A stretch of DNA of 60,000 bases from Membranipora membranacea (GCA_914767715.1 OU612071.1:7425493-7485492), one strand, 5' to 3'. Counted from the stretch's first letter, positions 12,294 to 24,714 are shown. Made by a program: numbers and translations. The notes: generated by a model not told the origin, from the sequence alone.

Positions 12294-15200
12294 CTGTCAG
12301 AGGAGGAGATAAGTAATGAACAGGAATACAAGATGGCTGGCTGGATGGATCCTGCTATATTGAAGCACAGTGTTTGTGCATCAACTGTACATAACACAGC
12401 AAAACAAAATATAATACACAATATTTGATCAAGAAATTTCTACGAACTAAAACTCAGAACCAAATTTGAGAGCACAAGTGTATTTTTGATATAAAATAGC
12501 TGGTATGTGCTTGCACACTGAATCATCATAGTTGTGTTGCGTCAATAATTGTTCGCATATTATATATCAGGTTAATAATTACTGAGATTTTATTGGAAAC
12601 TTTCAAATTTCTAAGTAATAAAGCTGATCACCTCGGAACTCTTACTTTGTTGGTAACAATGTTTTAAAAGCTTTTTCAGGGATCCAATTAACTCGCTGAA
12701 TATTTCCTTTTGCTACCTCATTTCTGTACGGTATCAGAGGGTTGAATAACAAGGCTCAACATAAGTGTTAAAATGAATGTTTATCTAGTGCCCGATCATT
12801 GAGAAAGATTACATGAGGTAAATCACTGACCGATTGTTGCCATAGGTTTTTGAGGACGAGTGTTTAATACTCAAAGAGTTCCTCACTTTTTTTATTTCAA
12901 GATTGAAGAAATTTGTGATCTTCATCACATGGCAGACTTAATGGGAGTTACTTATCCACATGGCTGACACATTGAAGCTTGAGCCATCACAAGTTTTATT
13001 CTTAATGAAGTTTTGATAAGGTTGATTACCTGATGATATGTGAAGAGTCGAGACTCAATCCTTAAGGTCTGCCTGCTTATCCTGTCCAACATAACTCCAA
13101 CTTCATCATCTAGGAAACCAGTCACCTCAGCCTTAAATTTAGCTCTCGCTTCTTTCAGTTGGGTCTCAAGCTTCGCATATTTCTCAGTGATCTCATCAAT
13201 CTGGAAGCCATGGAAGAAAAAACATAAATATTCATAATTGGTAACAGAGTATTATCAGTTTTTATATCTTGCAAGCAATTTGAACTCTTTATCGCACAAA
13301 TTGTTCTTTGACTTTCTAAATATTACAGCAATTTCTAGCCTTGCATTATTCCATTTAATCGCTTGCAATTGGTTCACTTATAGACTGTATATTTCTGCTA
13401 GGCGTTCACATACTCTAATGGCATTGCGTAATAACACGATTTGTCCTTAAGCAACAAATAATTGACCCAACTTGATGTGTTCATCTGTGAGTTTCATTGT
13501 ACCTGTTTGTCCCTTGCTTCGTGAAGTTGTTTTATCATTGCTTCTGTTTCTGTTTCCCAGTCAGATATGGCAGCTGTCAGTTGTTTAGACATTCCTAGTA
13601 GGTGCTCTTCTTTCTCATAAACCCACAGCTTCATGTCGTTAGCCCTTTCTATCAGCTTTGCTACCAACATGTCAAGCCGAAAAAGTTTATGACTCGAACC
13701 TGAAAGAGATGAGGTGAAGTTTTCAATTTTAACGTAAACTACAATCTAAGCTTCACGTTCAAACTAAAACTTCTCACTGTGTAATCGTTATTTTATCGAG
13801 CTAATTTAACCACATAAAGACTATGAAGTTCAATAGATTCCAAATGAGCCTGCCCTCAAATAAAGGGTATAAATTTGATTCTCATGAGCTGTGAGAAGCG
13901 TTCTTGAAAGGCTTGATATTAAAGTTTCTAATTTTTTAATACCACTAAGAGAAACAAACCATCAATACATGTTCCGATCCCTTGTGAATAGTGGCATGTA
14001 TGACAATAGCTGTTGTGGCATCTCTCACAGCCTAGTCTGTATTCTTCATCTGTATGTGTCTGACAGTATCTGGTCTCAAGTTTTCTGAATTCCTTCTTAT
14101 ACTCATCCATTCTGATCCGGGCGTGATCATCTAAAGATTCATTATGGGCCTATGGAATGAAAATGATAAGTTTAAGGACAAATTATACTTGTTTGAGAAA
14201 AAAAAGGGTTTGATATCATTTCGGTACTGGGCATGATCATCCGATGATTCATTATGGTGCTGAAAACCACAATGGGATGCTTCATTAAAAATATGTTTAT
14301 AACCTAGGACTCTGCAAGGTGTATTCTTAATATAGCTATCACACCTGGCCTAAACAACGATATCTATTGTGCCAATTCCTTGATAAAATTGTTAGATATA
14401 CGTGTTATGATTTGCTGGTGTCCACTAGGAATGAAAAATCATTCGGACAACTTGTCATTTTCAAATTTCTTGCTCCATACTCTTCACTACTTTTTTCAAC
14501 TAATTTATATTGTTGTCTGACATTATTGGGCTATTTTTTGTGGGCAAAATTAGTAGAACAAACCACCAATTATCACATTACTGCCGTGTTCGAAGAAATT
14601 GATTGACCCAGAAAAATTGTAATTGAAGACATTCGTTGCGGAGCCCAACTCATGTACTATCACTCAACCAATGTTTTACCTACCTTCTCATGAGTCGTGC
14701 AGAACTTCTTCCTACAGATTATACAGTAAATCTGAGCCAGTTCTCGCTTATCTTCTTTTCTCATACAAACATCACAGCAGAGAATCGCATCTTGCTCCAT
14801 TGCTCCTAAAAGCTCCTGCTCGCAAGATGTTATGAGATGAAAAGTTGGTTTGAAACTTCCCTTTCCAGCTGCAAAGACGACTGGTTCTCCCTGGACAACT
14901 CTTGTTTGGATAACCTTGCCAGTCTGAGGGTCCTTGCTGGCTATGATGATGACAACATTGGACAAGTCCTTAAGGTTAGGGAGGATGTGGTTGACTGCAA
15001 AGCACACTGCCATATTTGGATGTTGCATGCAGTTGCCGCAGACCTCTTGGCTCCATCTACTAAGAACACCTCTTTGACCAATGTAGTGAAGCTTGTCAGC
15101 CTTTTTGTAGAAGGCTTGCACTAAGAACGATCCGTCGACGCTGTTCTTGTTGATGTTCTTCACACTCAGGTAGTTTCTGACTCTGAATCTGTCTCGCCCA

Positions 15201-18200
15201 AGCTTGACAAACGCAGGCTCATCTTCACCTTTGTCAGTCAAGTTGTACTGCAGAGGAACGATTGGGGACTCAGGAGTAGCAGGAGCAAAATGGGTACTAT
15301 CGAAAGACACAACCAGAGGCTTCTTGGCAGCTTGAACTGCATTCTCCAATTTTGGGACCACATCTTTCCAGGATTTGCCTTCAAGCTCAACAAACTTATG
15401 GGTGGTGGCGCTGGCTGACCATGTCTCTTGGTCAAGGGATCCAATCGAGTACTCATAGCCCAGTTTCTCAATATTGAAGCAGTCAGAGGATGTCATGAGT
15501 GCTCCTGTTGAAACATTGGTATAGGGGTGAAGGGCTGTCTGGAAGTTCAGCTGTTGCCCAGGAGTTTGATAAGGGGTCGGGCCTTGGCCAGCATTAGTCA
15601 AACCGGTGTCAGAAGATGACTCTTCAAGAGGAATACTGGTAGTGTGTCCCCATTTCTTCTGCCAGACCCAGAACATACGATCCACATTACAATGATGCAT
15701 GAAGAAACATGGATCGAATGCAGCTGTTTCATTTTCACCCATGTCCCCATTGGCTCCACCAATCAAACCGAAATACATGATATTTCCATCATCATCAACC
15801 TTGACACTGCCATCCTCCTGAACAAAGGGCTGAGAAAAACCTCCAACAGACAGATGGATCTCATTGTGAGCCTGCTCCAGACAAAACTGGGAACCTGCAG
15901 ATGAGGAAGTGTTGGAGAACTTGTTATAGGAGGACACCTCTAGAGCTTTCTTGTACTCATCTGAGATGCTGTTGTAGGTGCCTCCAACTCCCCCTTTAGT
16001 TAGCCAATAGCGAACATTTGCAGCAAGCATTGTATCAGGATCTGTGTTGAGGCCATCGATATACTGATTGTGTTTATCAGCAGTATCTTTTGCAGCAGTA
16101 GGGTTTGATATACCGGAAAAGGGATAGCGAACAGTGGTATAGCCCTTGGGTTTGACATAATACTTAGCATTAGCATCATGATTGTCCGCTTCTGCGGGTT
16201 CAGTGATTGCTTCAGGAAGAGTGAAATTTAGCAAAGGGTTTGGAATGCCAGAGACACCATCAATAGTGATGGTTTTCTCTAAGAGAAGAGGGGGCAATCC
16301 AGAGGCCATGTTTGCCTCACTGGTCTGGTCCCAGTATGGCAACATGACATCACCGCCTGGTACTGCTGCCTGCAAGGACTGCTCCAACTTCAAACAATAG
16401 AATCTGTGCCATGTGGGGAAAAGAACGTTGCCGTGCTGGCAATAGCCATCCCATGCTGCGTTGCCTTCATAATTTGGCGGGATTTGATATGGAGGGACCT
16501 GTGGTTTCTTGTAAGGCATTCCATGGTAAGAGGCAATAGACCAGAAGGAAGAGGGATTGTCTGCAGGTAGTTCCTTCACTATCTTCAGAGCTTTCAGGAA
16601 GTCATTCTTCTTCTGTGAGTTCTCAGCAAGCTCAAGCTCTCTCAGTGACAAACGTGTTTTCACTCTACAAAATATCAGATATGGACTCAGCTATTCAGAT
16701 TACCAATATTGAGGCAATGATAAGGACACCACTGTGTTCATCAAAATTGTATGGCTATTCTCTTGTAATGGTTGTCCTCCCATTATAAAAGGTGAGACAA
16801 CTTCAATATGAGTAAACTTTTGCTTTGTTCGGTGACTGGAGGATGGAAAAAGCCTGTAAACTCTTGCAACAAGTTGTCCCTTCTTGAAATCGAGAAGAAA
16901 AGTATTTTATATCGTAGGATAAATTTGATTGGAACATATTTCTACCTAATTACAAAAGCTTTGGCGAGGGGTTTGTCAAATTTTGTCAAGACAGGCTAGT
17001 GTGAACTATATCTCACCATCCACAAATTGAACAAATTAACTAGTGGTACAACTTTTTCTATGCTATACAAGAACAGAATCGCATTCAATATTCATTTTGG
17101 TATATCCGTAAGAAAAATACGGAACTGCTAAGCCTGATGGAAACATTTAACAGACATAATGATTCAATATATTTTGTGATTGGAGATGTCTTAATGATAT
17201 TTGGAAAAATCAGTCTATGAGATGTCTGATACAGGAAACCATCAAACACTTAAATCTACTGTGTCAAGCTCACAACAACAAACAAAGTAGATGAGGAGTT
17301 GTTGCTCGGCAATGCAAAAATGCTATAAAGTTTGATCACATTGCCTGCATCCAAAGTTGCCCCATTCTTATCTGTAGAAATTAAGCCACTCAAATGCACA
17401 AAAACTGGATCCAACTTAATTAAATTAATAAGGTATATTTAACTTACCCAGTTGGTGGATTGATCGACATTGCGAATTTGGCAGCTGCCTTCTGTCTTCT
17501 TCTTTCTGCCCTTTCTATCAGCTTTGCGACCAACGTGTCAAGCCGATAAAGTTTATGAGTTGAACCTGAAAGAGATGAGGTGAAATATTCAATTTTTATG
17601 TAAACTGTAACTACAAGCTAAGCTTGGCGTTCAAACTAAAACTACTTTCCGCGTAATTGTTTCTATATTGAGCTATTTCAACCACACGAAGATTCCAAAT
17701 GAGCCTGCCCTCAAATGTACGGTATAAATTTGATTCTCATGAAGCGTTCTTGAAAGGCTTGATATTAAAGTTACCAATTTTTGGATGCCAGTAAGAGAAA
17801 CAAACCATCAGTACATGTTCCGATCTCCTGTGAAAAGTTGCATACTTCACAATAGACATTGTGGCATCTCTCACAGCCTATATTGTACAGTTCATCTGTA
17901 TGTGTCTCACAGTATCTGGTCTCAAGTTTTCTGAATTCTTTCTTATACTCATCCATTCTGATCCGGGCGTGATCATCTAAAGATTCATTATGGGCCTATG
18001 GAATGAAAATGCTAAGTTTAAGGACAAATTAAACTTGTTTGAGAAAAAAAAGGGTTTGATATCATTTTGGTACTGGGCATGATCATCCAATGATTCATTA
18101 TGGTGCTGAAAAAACACAGTGGGATGCTTCATTAAAAATATGTTTATAACCTAGAACTCTGCAAGGTGTGTTCTTAATATAGCTATCACACCTGGCTTTA

Positions 18201-19769
18201 GCATAAACAACGATATCTATTGTGCCAATTCCTTGATAAAATTGTTAGATATACGTGTTATGATTTGCTGGTGTCCACTAGGAATGAAAAATCATTCGGA
18301 CAACTTGTCATTTTCAAGTTTCTTGCTCCATACTCTTCACTACTTTTTTCAACTAATTTATATTGTTGTCTGACATTATTGGGCTAATTTTTGTGGGCAA
18401 CATTAATAGAACAAACCACCAATTATCACATTACTGCCGTGTTCGAAGAATTTGATTGACCCAGAAAAATTGTAATTGAAGACATTCGTTGCGGAGCCCA
18501 ACTCATGTACTATCACTCAACCAATGTTTTACCTACCTTCTCATGAGTCGTGCAGAACTTCTTCCTACAGATTATACAGTAAATCTGAGCCAGTTCTCGC
18601 TTATCTTCTTTTCTCATACAAACATCACAGCAGATAAACTTATCCAAAGGTTCCCCGGCTGATTGCAAGGAGCCAATTTCATCATCAAACACCGACCTTA
18701 ACATAAAAAACAATCAAGGAATCTTAAGGTAATTCTGACAATTGTCTTTTATTTCCAAAGCGCTGAGAAGCTTTCGAGTGCTTTCATTCACCTTCAGTAT
18801 TATCTGGCAAACTTCCAGAAATTAAAAGACTAGAATCATGTCAAAATCAATGTAAGAAATTCTAGTATGACTGTTGTAAGGTTGTCGAGAATACGTTACT
18901 GTGTTAGTAGTAATGTCTCAGTGTAAGATTTTCTATTCACAACTAAAAGCTCTTGTAATGACTGCTCTTTTGGGAAGAGACCAACAATATGTCCTGTAGC
19001 TTTACAACAGACTCTCCTGGGATATAATTTGATGCATTCTGTTAAAATGTTCTATCGGACTTGGTAGATAGAATGGGATGCATACACTAGTCTGAAAAGT
19101 GCTTGCCGTTCAGAAAGAAAAAAGCAGATTGGGCTGCCCCTAAAGAGGAGCGCAAGGTGCCCTTGATACTGATACAGAGAATCTGATGCATTCTAGAAAA
19201 CTAGAATACATCCTTGTTGTGGAGCCATGAAATTCCTCATATACTGGGTGTGCAGAAAAATCTCAACACCGAATCTGACACTAATCAGCCATTGCCATTG
19301 ACACTTTTGACTAGGACAATAGGCCTAGAAGCAAAATGCTTTGCGAATATGCCATGGAAAACTGTTAAAAGGTTTATACTGTTAATACTGGCCCGTCAAT
19401 GACAAACTGTGATTGTATTACAATCAGAATGTCATATGCATGGTAATTTTATTTCGCACAGAAAAAGCATTAACGCTGATGTAATTGACAGGGCCCTGAG
19501 AAACAAATCTCTCAATGCACATAATTCAATATGACAACCAGATTGAGCCGATATCAGAAGAGTATAGCAGTCATTGAAGCACAAAATAGGGAGATGAATA
19601 CTCACCTGCATAGAGAACACTTGACTACCTTGGTGACCTCAGAATCCTTAGTCAAACATTTTACACAGAATATATGTCCAGGATGACACGGCAGCCTCTT
19701 CAGCTCATCATTCTCAAAGCAGAGAGAGCACTCGAGAAACTCTTCTTCTCTTTCAGTCGACTCGGCCAT
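10772..19769 (-). CDS. TRIM-type RING/B-box protein fused to a tyrosinase domain, 11 exons
   Basis: Proposed exons, minus strand: 19769-19606, 18696-18537, 17995-17806, 17565-17448, 16664-14684, 14149-13960, 13699-13503, 13200-13030, 12293-12182, 12035-11331, 10947-10772. All introns are GT-AG, all phases match, and the total is 4164 nt (1387 residues plus stop). Seen: C3HC4 RING (C14, C17, C28, H32, C35, C38, C51, C54); B-box1 (C77/C78-x-x-C81, C95, C98, C103, H106, H110); B-box2 (C137, H140, C149, C152, C157, C160); tyrosinase about 192-838; a second B-box pair about 839-934; coiled coil about 935-1094; and a C-terminus with blade-like repeats such as VYVWAAKQVRVF and KVVVSIGPEKSLAVY. The RING suggests E3 ubiquitin ligase activity; the tyrosinase part, phenol oxidation. 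No signal peptide, so probably cytosolic. Exon calls are firm; that one transcript joins them all is inferred. Confidence 0.62.
13030..14149 (-). CDS. Exons 6-8: second B-box2 and coiled coil
   Basis: Exon 6 (14149-13960) is the B copy of the B-box2 exon. Its zinc ligands are kept, but several residues between them differ from copy A (for example EEYRLGCERCHNSYCHTCHY). Exon 7 (13699-13503) and exon 8 (13200-13030) encode Lys/Glu/Leu-rich helices such as LDMLVAKLIERANDMKLW and EITEKYAKLETQLKEARAKF, read as the TRIM coiled coil used for dimerisation. Donors are GTTTGT, GTACAA and GTAATC. Confidence 0.8.
13642..14781 (-). repeat. Flanking direct duplication, copy B
   Basis: 1140 bp partner of 17508-18634. 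It contains the B-box1 end of exon 5, exon 6 and the first part of exon 7. It differs by small indels (for example CTTTAGCATAAACAACG near 18195 against CCTAAACAACG near 14347) and by clustered changes in exon 6. Confidence 0.85.
14684..16664 (-). CDS. Exon 5: tyrosinase domain reading into a second B-box1
   Basis: One open exon of 1981 nt, acceptor TTTTGTAG at 16667-16665. Type-3 copper signatures are complete. CuA: His258 (SYHGMP), His288 (YCQHGNVLFP), His297 (FPTWHRFY). CuB: His477 and His481 (HNEIH), then His534/His535 (FFMHHCNVDR). The Cys two residues before His288 could form the Cys-His thioether known from many tyrosinases. A beta-rich region follows the copper core. At 14781 the frame runs without a stop into a B-box1 copy (LCCDVC...CIIC...FCTTHEK), donor GTAGGT. 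Family function: o-hydroxylation or oxidation of phenols. Actual substrate unknown. Confidence 0.88.
14782..17507 (-). other. Captured tyrosinase genomic segment
   Basis: This 2726 bp segment lies exactly between the two direct copies 17508-18634 and 13642-14781. It starts inside exon 4 (after ...LIERA), contains a 783 bp GT-AG intron (17447-16665) and the tyrosinase exon, and ends inside exon 5. Retention of the intron shows the capture was DNA-based rather than a retrocopy. A Met in exon 4 (ATG at 17470-17468, MSINPPTG) could be the start codon of the donor gene. Confidence 0.75.
17508..18634 (-). repeat. Flanking direct duplication, copy A
   Basis: 1127 bp, highly similar over its full length, introns included, to 13642-14781. 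Similarity stops at the same two places where the tyrosinase segment begins and ends. It contains most of exon 2, exon 3 and the first half of exon 4. Confidence 0.85.
17806..17995 (-). CDS. Exon 3: first B-box2 exon (copy A)
   Basis: Acceptor CATTCCATAG, donor GTTTGT (weak). It encodes a basic/acidic helix (MDEYKKEFRKLETRY) and B-box2 with CETH, CERCH and CEVC. It matches the plus-strand paralogue at 59221-59410 more closely than it matches copy B at 13960-14149, so copy A looks like the older state. Confidence 0.82.
18537..18696 (-). CDS. Exon 2: first B-box1 exon (copy A)
   Basis: Acceptor TTATGTTAAG, donor GTAGGT. It encodes an acidic linker and the Cys pairs CCDVC and CIIC with FCTTH, read as B-box1; the next His comes from exon 3. 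It is nearly identical from 18634 downward to the 3' end of the tyrosinase exon (14781-14684). Phase in 2, phase out 0. Confidence 0.82.
19606..19769 (-). CDS. Exon 1: RING finger exon
   Basis: Start ATG at 19769-19767; the exon ends in ...TGCAG before GTGAGT. It encodes MAESTEREEEFLECSLC and a complete C3HC4 set within 55 residues. The same exon is intact at 57423-57586 on the plus strand and broken at 22474-22535, 23981-24042 and 24715-24756. A spliced-in downstream G completes Arg55. Conservation of the ATG in all copies supports the start choice. Confidence 0.85.
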
Positions 19770-20737
19770 TTCGATGTTTACTTGTTAAAACCCAACTGCT
19801 TGCTCTCTATGTCACAATGCAAACAAAACTGATAATATCCGCTTCAAAGTTCACATAAAAGGGGATTTCTCAGCTTGATGATGTTCATCAATCAAAATAG
19901 CAAGCCCTCATGACATGTTTATGTTATATCCATCAACTTGGCATTGTGAACAGGCTGCGCCACAGTCAAGAATTTTGTATCTTTAATACTATGCGACATT
20001 ATAGCATTGAGCCAATGAAGCTTATTGATACTGGGCGTGTATTTCATCAACAAGATGAAACTGTTTTTGGCATATTTCCAATTCATGATCCCAAATTTGT
20101 TAGCCCAGAGCTTCATGAAGTCGCCGAGCAGACAGATTTAAATCGATTTGTGGTTTTATTTTTATTTTTAAGGCTCCACCTTTACTCCTTGCATACACGT
20201 CAATCAGCCAAACAGTAATTTACAGTCACAAAACAGTCCTTTCAACTTTCAACTTAAATATTGTTTGTAAACATAAACCTTATTAGTACTGTGAAGCAAA
20301 ATAAAATGTTGTACGCGACAATCACCTGTCTGCATTTATAAATGCATTTAGGCTGTGACACTATGGCATTCCTCTGAGATAAGCGTATTGCATAAACCTG
20401 ATAACACCGCTTGCACTCTATGTCACAATGCAAACAAAACTGATAATATCCGCTTCAAAATTCACATAAAAGGGGATTTCTCAGCTTGATATTAACCAAA
20501 ATTGAGTGTAGCAAGCCGTTAATGAAGTACAAGGAAAACACTGATCAGACAACCGCCTGGCTGTTGGTATGAAAATTGAGTCATCAATCTAAAATTAGTC
20601 TGAGACATCTGACAGATAACACTGTTTATTCTTGGTGACACGTTGCAAATAAACGTGATATAACCGCATCAAACTTCACACAAAAGGGGAATTCTCAGCT
20701 TGATGATGTTCATCAATCAAAATAGCTATTAGCCCTC

Positions 20738-20932
20738 ATGACATGTTTATGTTATATCCATCAACTTGGCAGTTTGAACAGGTTGCGCCATAGTCAAGAA
20801 TTTGTTTTCTTTAATACTATGCGACACTATAGCATTGAGCCAAGGAAGCTTATTGATACTTGGCGTGTATTTCATCAACAAGTTGAAATTGTTTATGGCA
20901 TATTTCCAATTCATACATTCTGTAACAAGTGA
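20738..20932 (+). other. Recurrent 64-codon open frame in the array
   Basis: A frame beginning MTCLCYIHQLG and ending IFPIHTFCNK is kept at full length at 20738-20932, 23019-23213 and 25150-25344, and in a longer altered form at 19910-20218. The copy near 24521 is frameshifted. No domain, signal peptide or Kozak-like context is evident. Recent duplication alone could explain the shared frame, so coding status is doubtful. Confidence 0.2.
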
Positions 20933-22473
20933 GCAATAGGATCTAGCTTACTCGATGATACCATACTGCGGGTATTAACCTTGCTCTATCATTTCTTTTG
21001 TCTAGCTCCAATTTTGAGCGGCAAAGATTACAAAATTATGAAGATATATAATTGGCTCCTATTCTTGTCTTTACAAGAAAATAGTCTTAAGAAAAATGTC
21101 TTTGTATAGAATAGATTGCGGGGTGGGGGGCAAATCTCAAATAATCCAACACTAATAAAATTGTGGGATCATAGCTAGATTTTTAAGGCACCTGATCGGT
21201 TAGGGTCAACTTTTGACATCACTAATAGTGGATAGCTGGGAAGAAGATACTCCCTACATTTGAGAGCACGTATAACTCCATGCAACGCTACTGGCTAGAT
21301 GTTTTGATGCCACAACGCTCTTTTTAGATTTTTGAATGGTGGCGCTGCTTGGCAAAGCCCAGCTGTGTCAGCATGCATACAGAGGACAGCTTGTTGTTTG
21401 TCTACAATTCATATGTTTTGTTTTTAAAATGACATTCATTATTAACTTGCTCTCACTATCATAGATGCAAGAAATGCAATAGGATCTGAAAACTGCAGGA
21501 CTTCCCTAACTCTCATTCTAAGGGGAATTCATATTACTCTAGTTTTGATTTATAATCTTTGAATTTAATGAATTTGTGAAAAAAACAATAAATTATACCT
21601 GAATTCTTCTGATAACTTTGAGAAACACTGACATAGATTTGGGTAGTTGGAATGAGTTGATATACAGCCTCCTGTTTTTGCTGAGTGTATACTGATGTAA
21701 GAACTTGTTTGGTAACCAACTGTAGTACTGTGAACTGATCGCAGCAAAAATTTATGTTTAATTTCGGGTCAGACCACTGCAAACAAAAACTGAACCAGCC
21801 ATAAACTGAAATGCTGAAAATGGATGCCGCCAGTAGGATGAAATACATGTGCAGATGATCCCAAAGTTATTAGCCTAGAGCTTCATAAAGTCGCCGAGCA
21901 GACAGATTTAAATCCATTTGTGGTTTATTTTTTTAATTTTAATTTTCAAACCTCCACCTTCAATCCTTGCATACACGTCAATCAGTCAAACAGTCATTTA
22001 CTGTCATAAAACCGACCTTTCAACTTCAATATTGTTTGTAAACATAAACCTTATTAGATCATTGATATCGGCACACGGCCAAATCAAAAATGAGTTCAAC
22101 ATCGGATGAGGTGATTTATTCCATCAATTAAGCTAATAAACCATGATCACCGTGTATTACAGTACAACTCTGGAGTAATAATTGTGCTTAATGTACTTGT
22201 AGCTGAGAAGTTACTGGACCCGTATGAGAAACAGGATATGGCACAGTATTGTGTTCAGCAGTAAATGATCCCTAATATATCATCCAAATGGAAAAATTAA
22301 TATATCGCCTTTAAATAGAGAAGGCCGATCATATCTCATATTTCTCCTGTTATGGCTGTATATAATCACAGTGCAGTTGTGGCAGTGTGGCTGCTGGTCG
22401 ATTGAGCCTTGGTTTGAATCTCAGCATAACTGCTTCTACAATCAATAAGGTGACATATTTAATCAAGCCCATG

Positions 22474-22535
22474 TCATTCTCAAAGCAGAGAGAGCACTCC
22501 AGAAATTCTTCTTCTCTTTCAGTAGACTCGGCCAT
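22474..22535 (-). pseudogene. Truncated RING exon 1, shard 1
   Basis: ATG and the first 20 or so codons match exon 1 (MAESTEREEEFLECSLC), then the sequence changes abruptly after the Glu-Asn-Asp codons. Two of the eight zinc ligands remain and no splice donor follows. It cannot give a RING domain. Confidence 0.85.
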
Positions 22536-23980
22536 TCTTTTCTTTATTATTCAAGTCTAACTGCAGGCTACTGTGAAGCACAATAAAATGGTGTACGTGA
22601 CAATCACCTGTCCTCATTTATAAATGCAGATAGGCTGTGACACTATGGCATTCCTCGGAGAGAAGCCTATTGCATAAACCTGATAACACCGCTTGCTCTC
22701 TATGTCACAATGCAAACAAAACTGATAATAACCGCTTCAAAATTCGCATAAAAGGGGATTTCTCAGCTTGATATTAACCAAAATTGAATTTAGCAAGCCG
22801 TTAATGAAGTACAAGGAAATACTGATCAGACAACCGCCTGGCTGTTGGTATGAAAATTGAGTCATCAATCTAAAATTAGTCTGAGACATCTGACTTATAA
22901 CACTGTTTATTCTTGGTGACAAGTTGCAAATAAATGTGATATAACCGCATCAAACTTCACACAAAAGGGGATTTCTCAGCTTGATGATGTTCATCAATCA
23001 AATTAGCTATTAGCCTTCATGACATGTTTATGTTATATCCATCAACTTGGCAGTGTGAACAGGTTGCGCCATAGTCAAGAATTTGTTTTCTTTAATACTA
23101 TGCGACATTACAGCATTGAGCCAAGGAAGCTTATTGATACTGGGCGTGTATTTCATCAACAAGTTGAAACTGTTTTTGGCATATTTCCAATTCATATATT
23201 TTGTAACAAGTGAGCAACAGGATCTAGCTTACTCGTTGATAACATGCTGTGGGTATTAACCTTGCTCTATCATTTCTTTTGTCTAGCACAATAGGAAACT
23301 TGTTGATACTGGGCGTGTATTTCATCAACAAGATGAAAGTGTTTTTGACATATTTCCAATTCATGATCCCAAATTTGTTAGCCTAGAGCTTCATAAAGTC
23401 GCCGAGCAGACAGATTTAAATCGATTTGTGGTTTTATTTTTATTTTTAAGGCTCCACCTTTACTCCTTGCATACACGTCAATCAGCCAAACAGTAATTTA
23501 CAGTCATAAAACAGTCCGTTCAACTTTCAACTTAAATATTGTTTGTAAACATAAACCTTATTAGTACATTGATATCGGCACAAGGCCAAATCAAAACATG
23601 AGTTCAACATGGATGAGGTGATTTATTCCATCAATAAGGCTAATAAACCATAATCACCATGTATTACAGTGCTACTCTGGAGGAATAATTGTACTCAATG
23701 TACTTGTAGCTGAGAAGTTACTGGACCCGTATGAGAAACAGGATATGGCACAGTATTGTGTTCAGCAGTAAATGATCCCTAATATATCATCCAAATGGAA
23801 AAATTAATATATCGCCTTTAAACAGAGAAGGCCGATCATATCTCATATTTCTCTTGTTATGGCTGTATATAATCACAGTGCAGTTGTGGCAGTGTGGCTG
23901 CTGGTCGATTGAGCCTGGGTTTGAATATCAGCATAACAGCTTCTACAATCAATAAGATGACATATTTAATCATGTCCATA

Positions 23981-24042
23981 TCGTTCTCAAAGCAGAAAGA
24001 GCACTCTAGAAATTCTTCTTCTCTTTCAGTAGACTCGGCCAT
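23981..24042 (-). pseudogene. Truncated RING exon 1, shard 2
   Basis: Same break point and same downstream sequence as the shard at 22474-22535, so the two arose by duplication of an already broken copy. One Leu-to-Phe type change (ECSFC) is visible. Confidence 0.85.
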
Positions 24043-24714
24043 TTTTTTCTTTATTATTCAAGTCTAACTGCAGGCTACTGTGAAGCACAATAAAATGGTG
24101 TACGTGACAATCACCTGTCTGCATTTATAAATGCAGATATGCTGTGACACTATGGCATTCCTCTGAGATAAGCCTTTTGCATTAACCTGATAACACTGCT
24201 TGCTCTCTATGTCACAATGCAAACAAAACTGATAATATCCGCTTCAAAGTTCACATAAAAGGGGATTTCTCAGCATTCTCCAAAATTGAATGTAGCAAGC
24301 CGTTAATGAAGTACAAGGAAATACTGATCAGACAACCGCCTGGCTGTTGGTATGAATATTGAGTCATCAATCTAAAATTAGTCTGAGACATCTAACTGAT
24401 AACAATGTTTATTCTTGGTGACACGTTGCAAATAAACGTGATATAGCAGCATCAAACTTCACACAAAAGGGGATTTCTCAGCTTGATGATGTTCATCAAT
24501 CAAAATAGCTATTAGCCTTCATGACATGTTTATGTTATATCCATCAACTTGACAGTGTGACAGGTTGGCCATAGTCAAGAATTTTATATCTTTAATAATA
24601 TGCAACATTATAGCATTGAGCCAAGGAGGCTAATTGATACTGGGCGTGTAATTCATCAACAAGTTGAAACTGTTTTTGGCATATTTCCAATTCATACATT
24701 CTGTAGAATAGATT

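Noticed and set aside
14684-16664. Tyrosinase as a bacterial or fungal contaminant or retrocopy
   Set aside because: It is joined by canonical splice sites in phase to exons on both sides, and the captured segment retains an intron, so it is part of animal genomic DNA and not a retrocopy.
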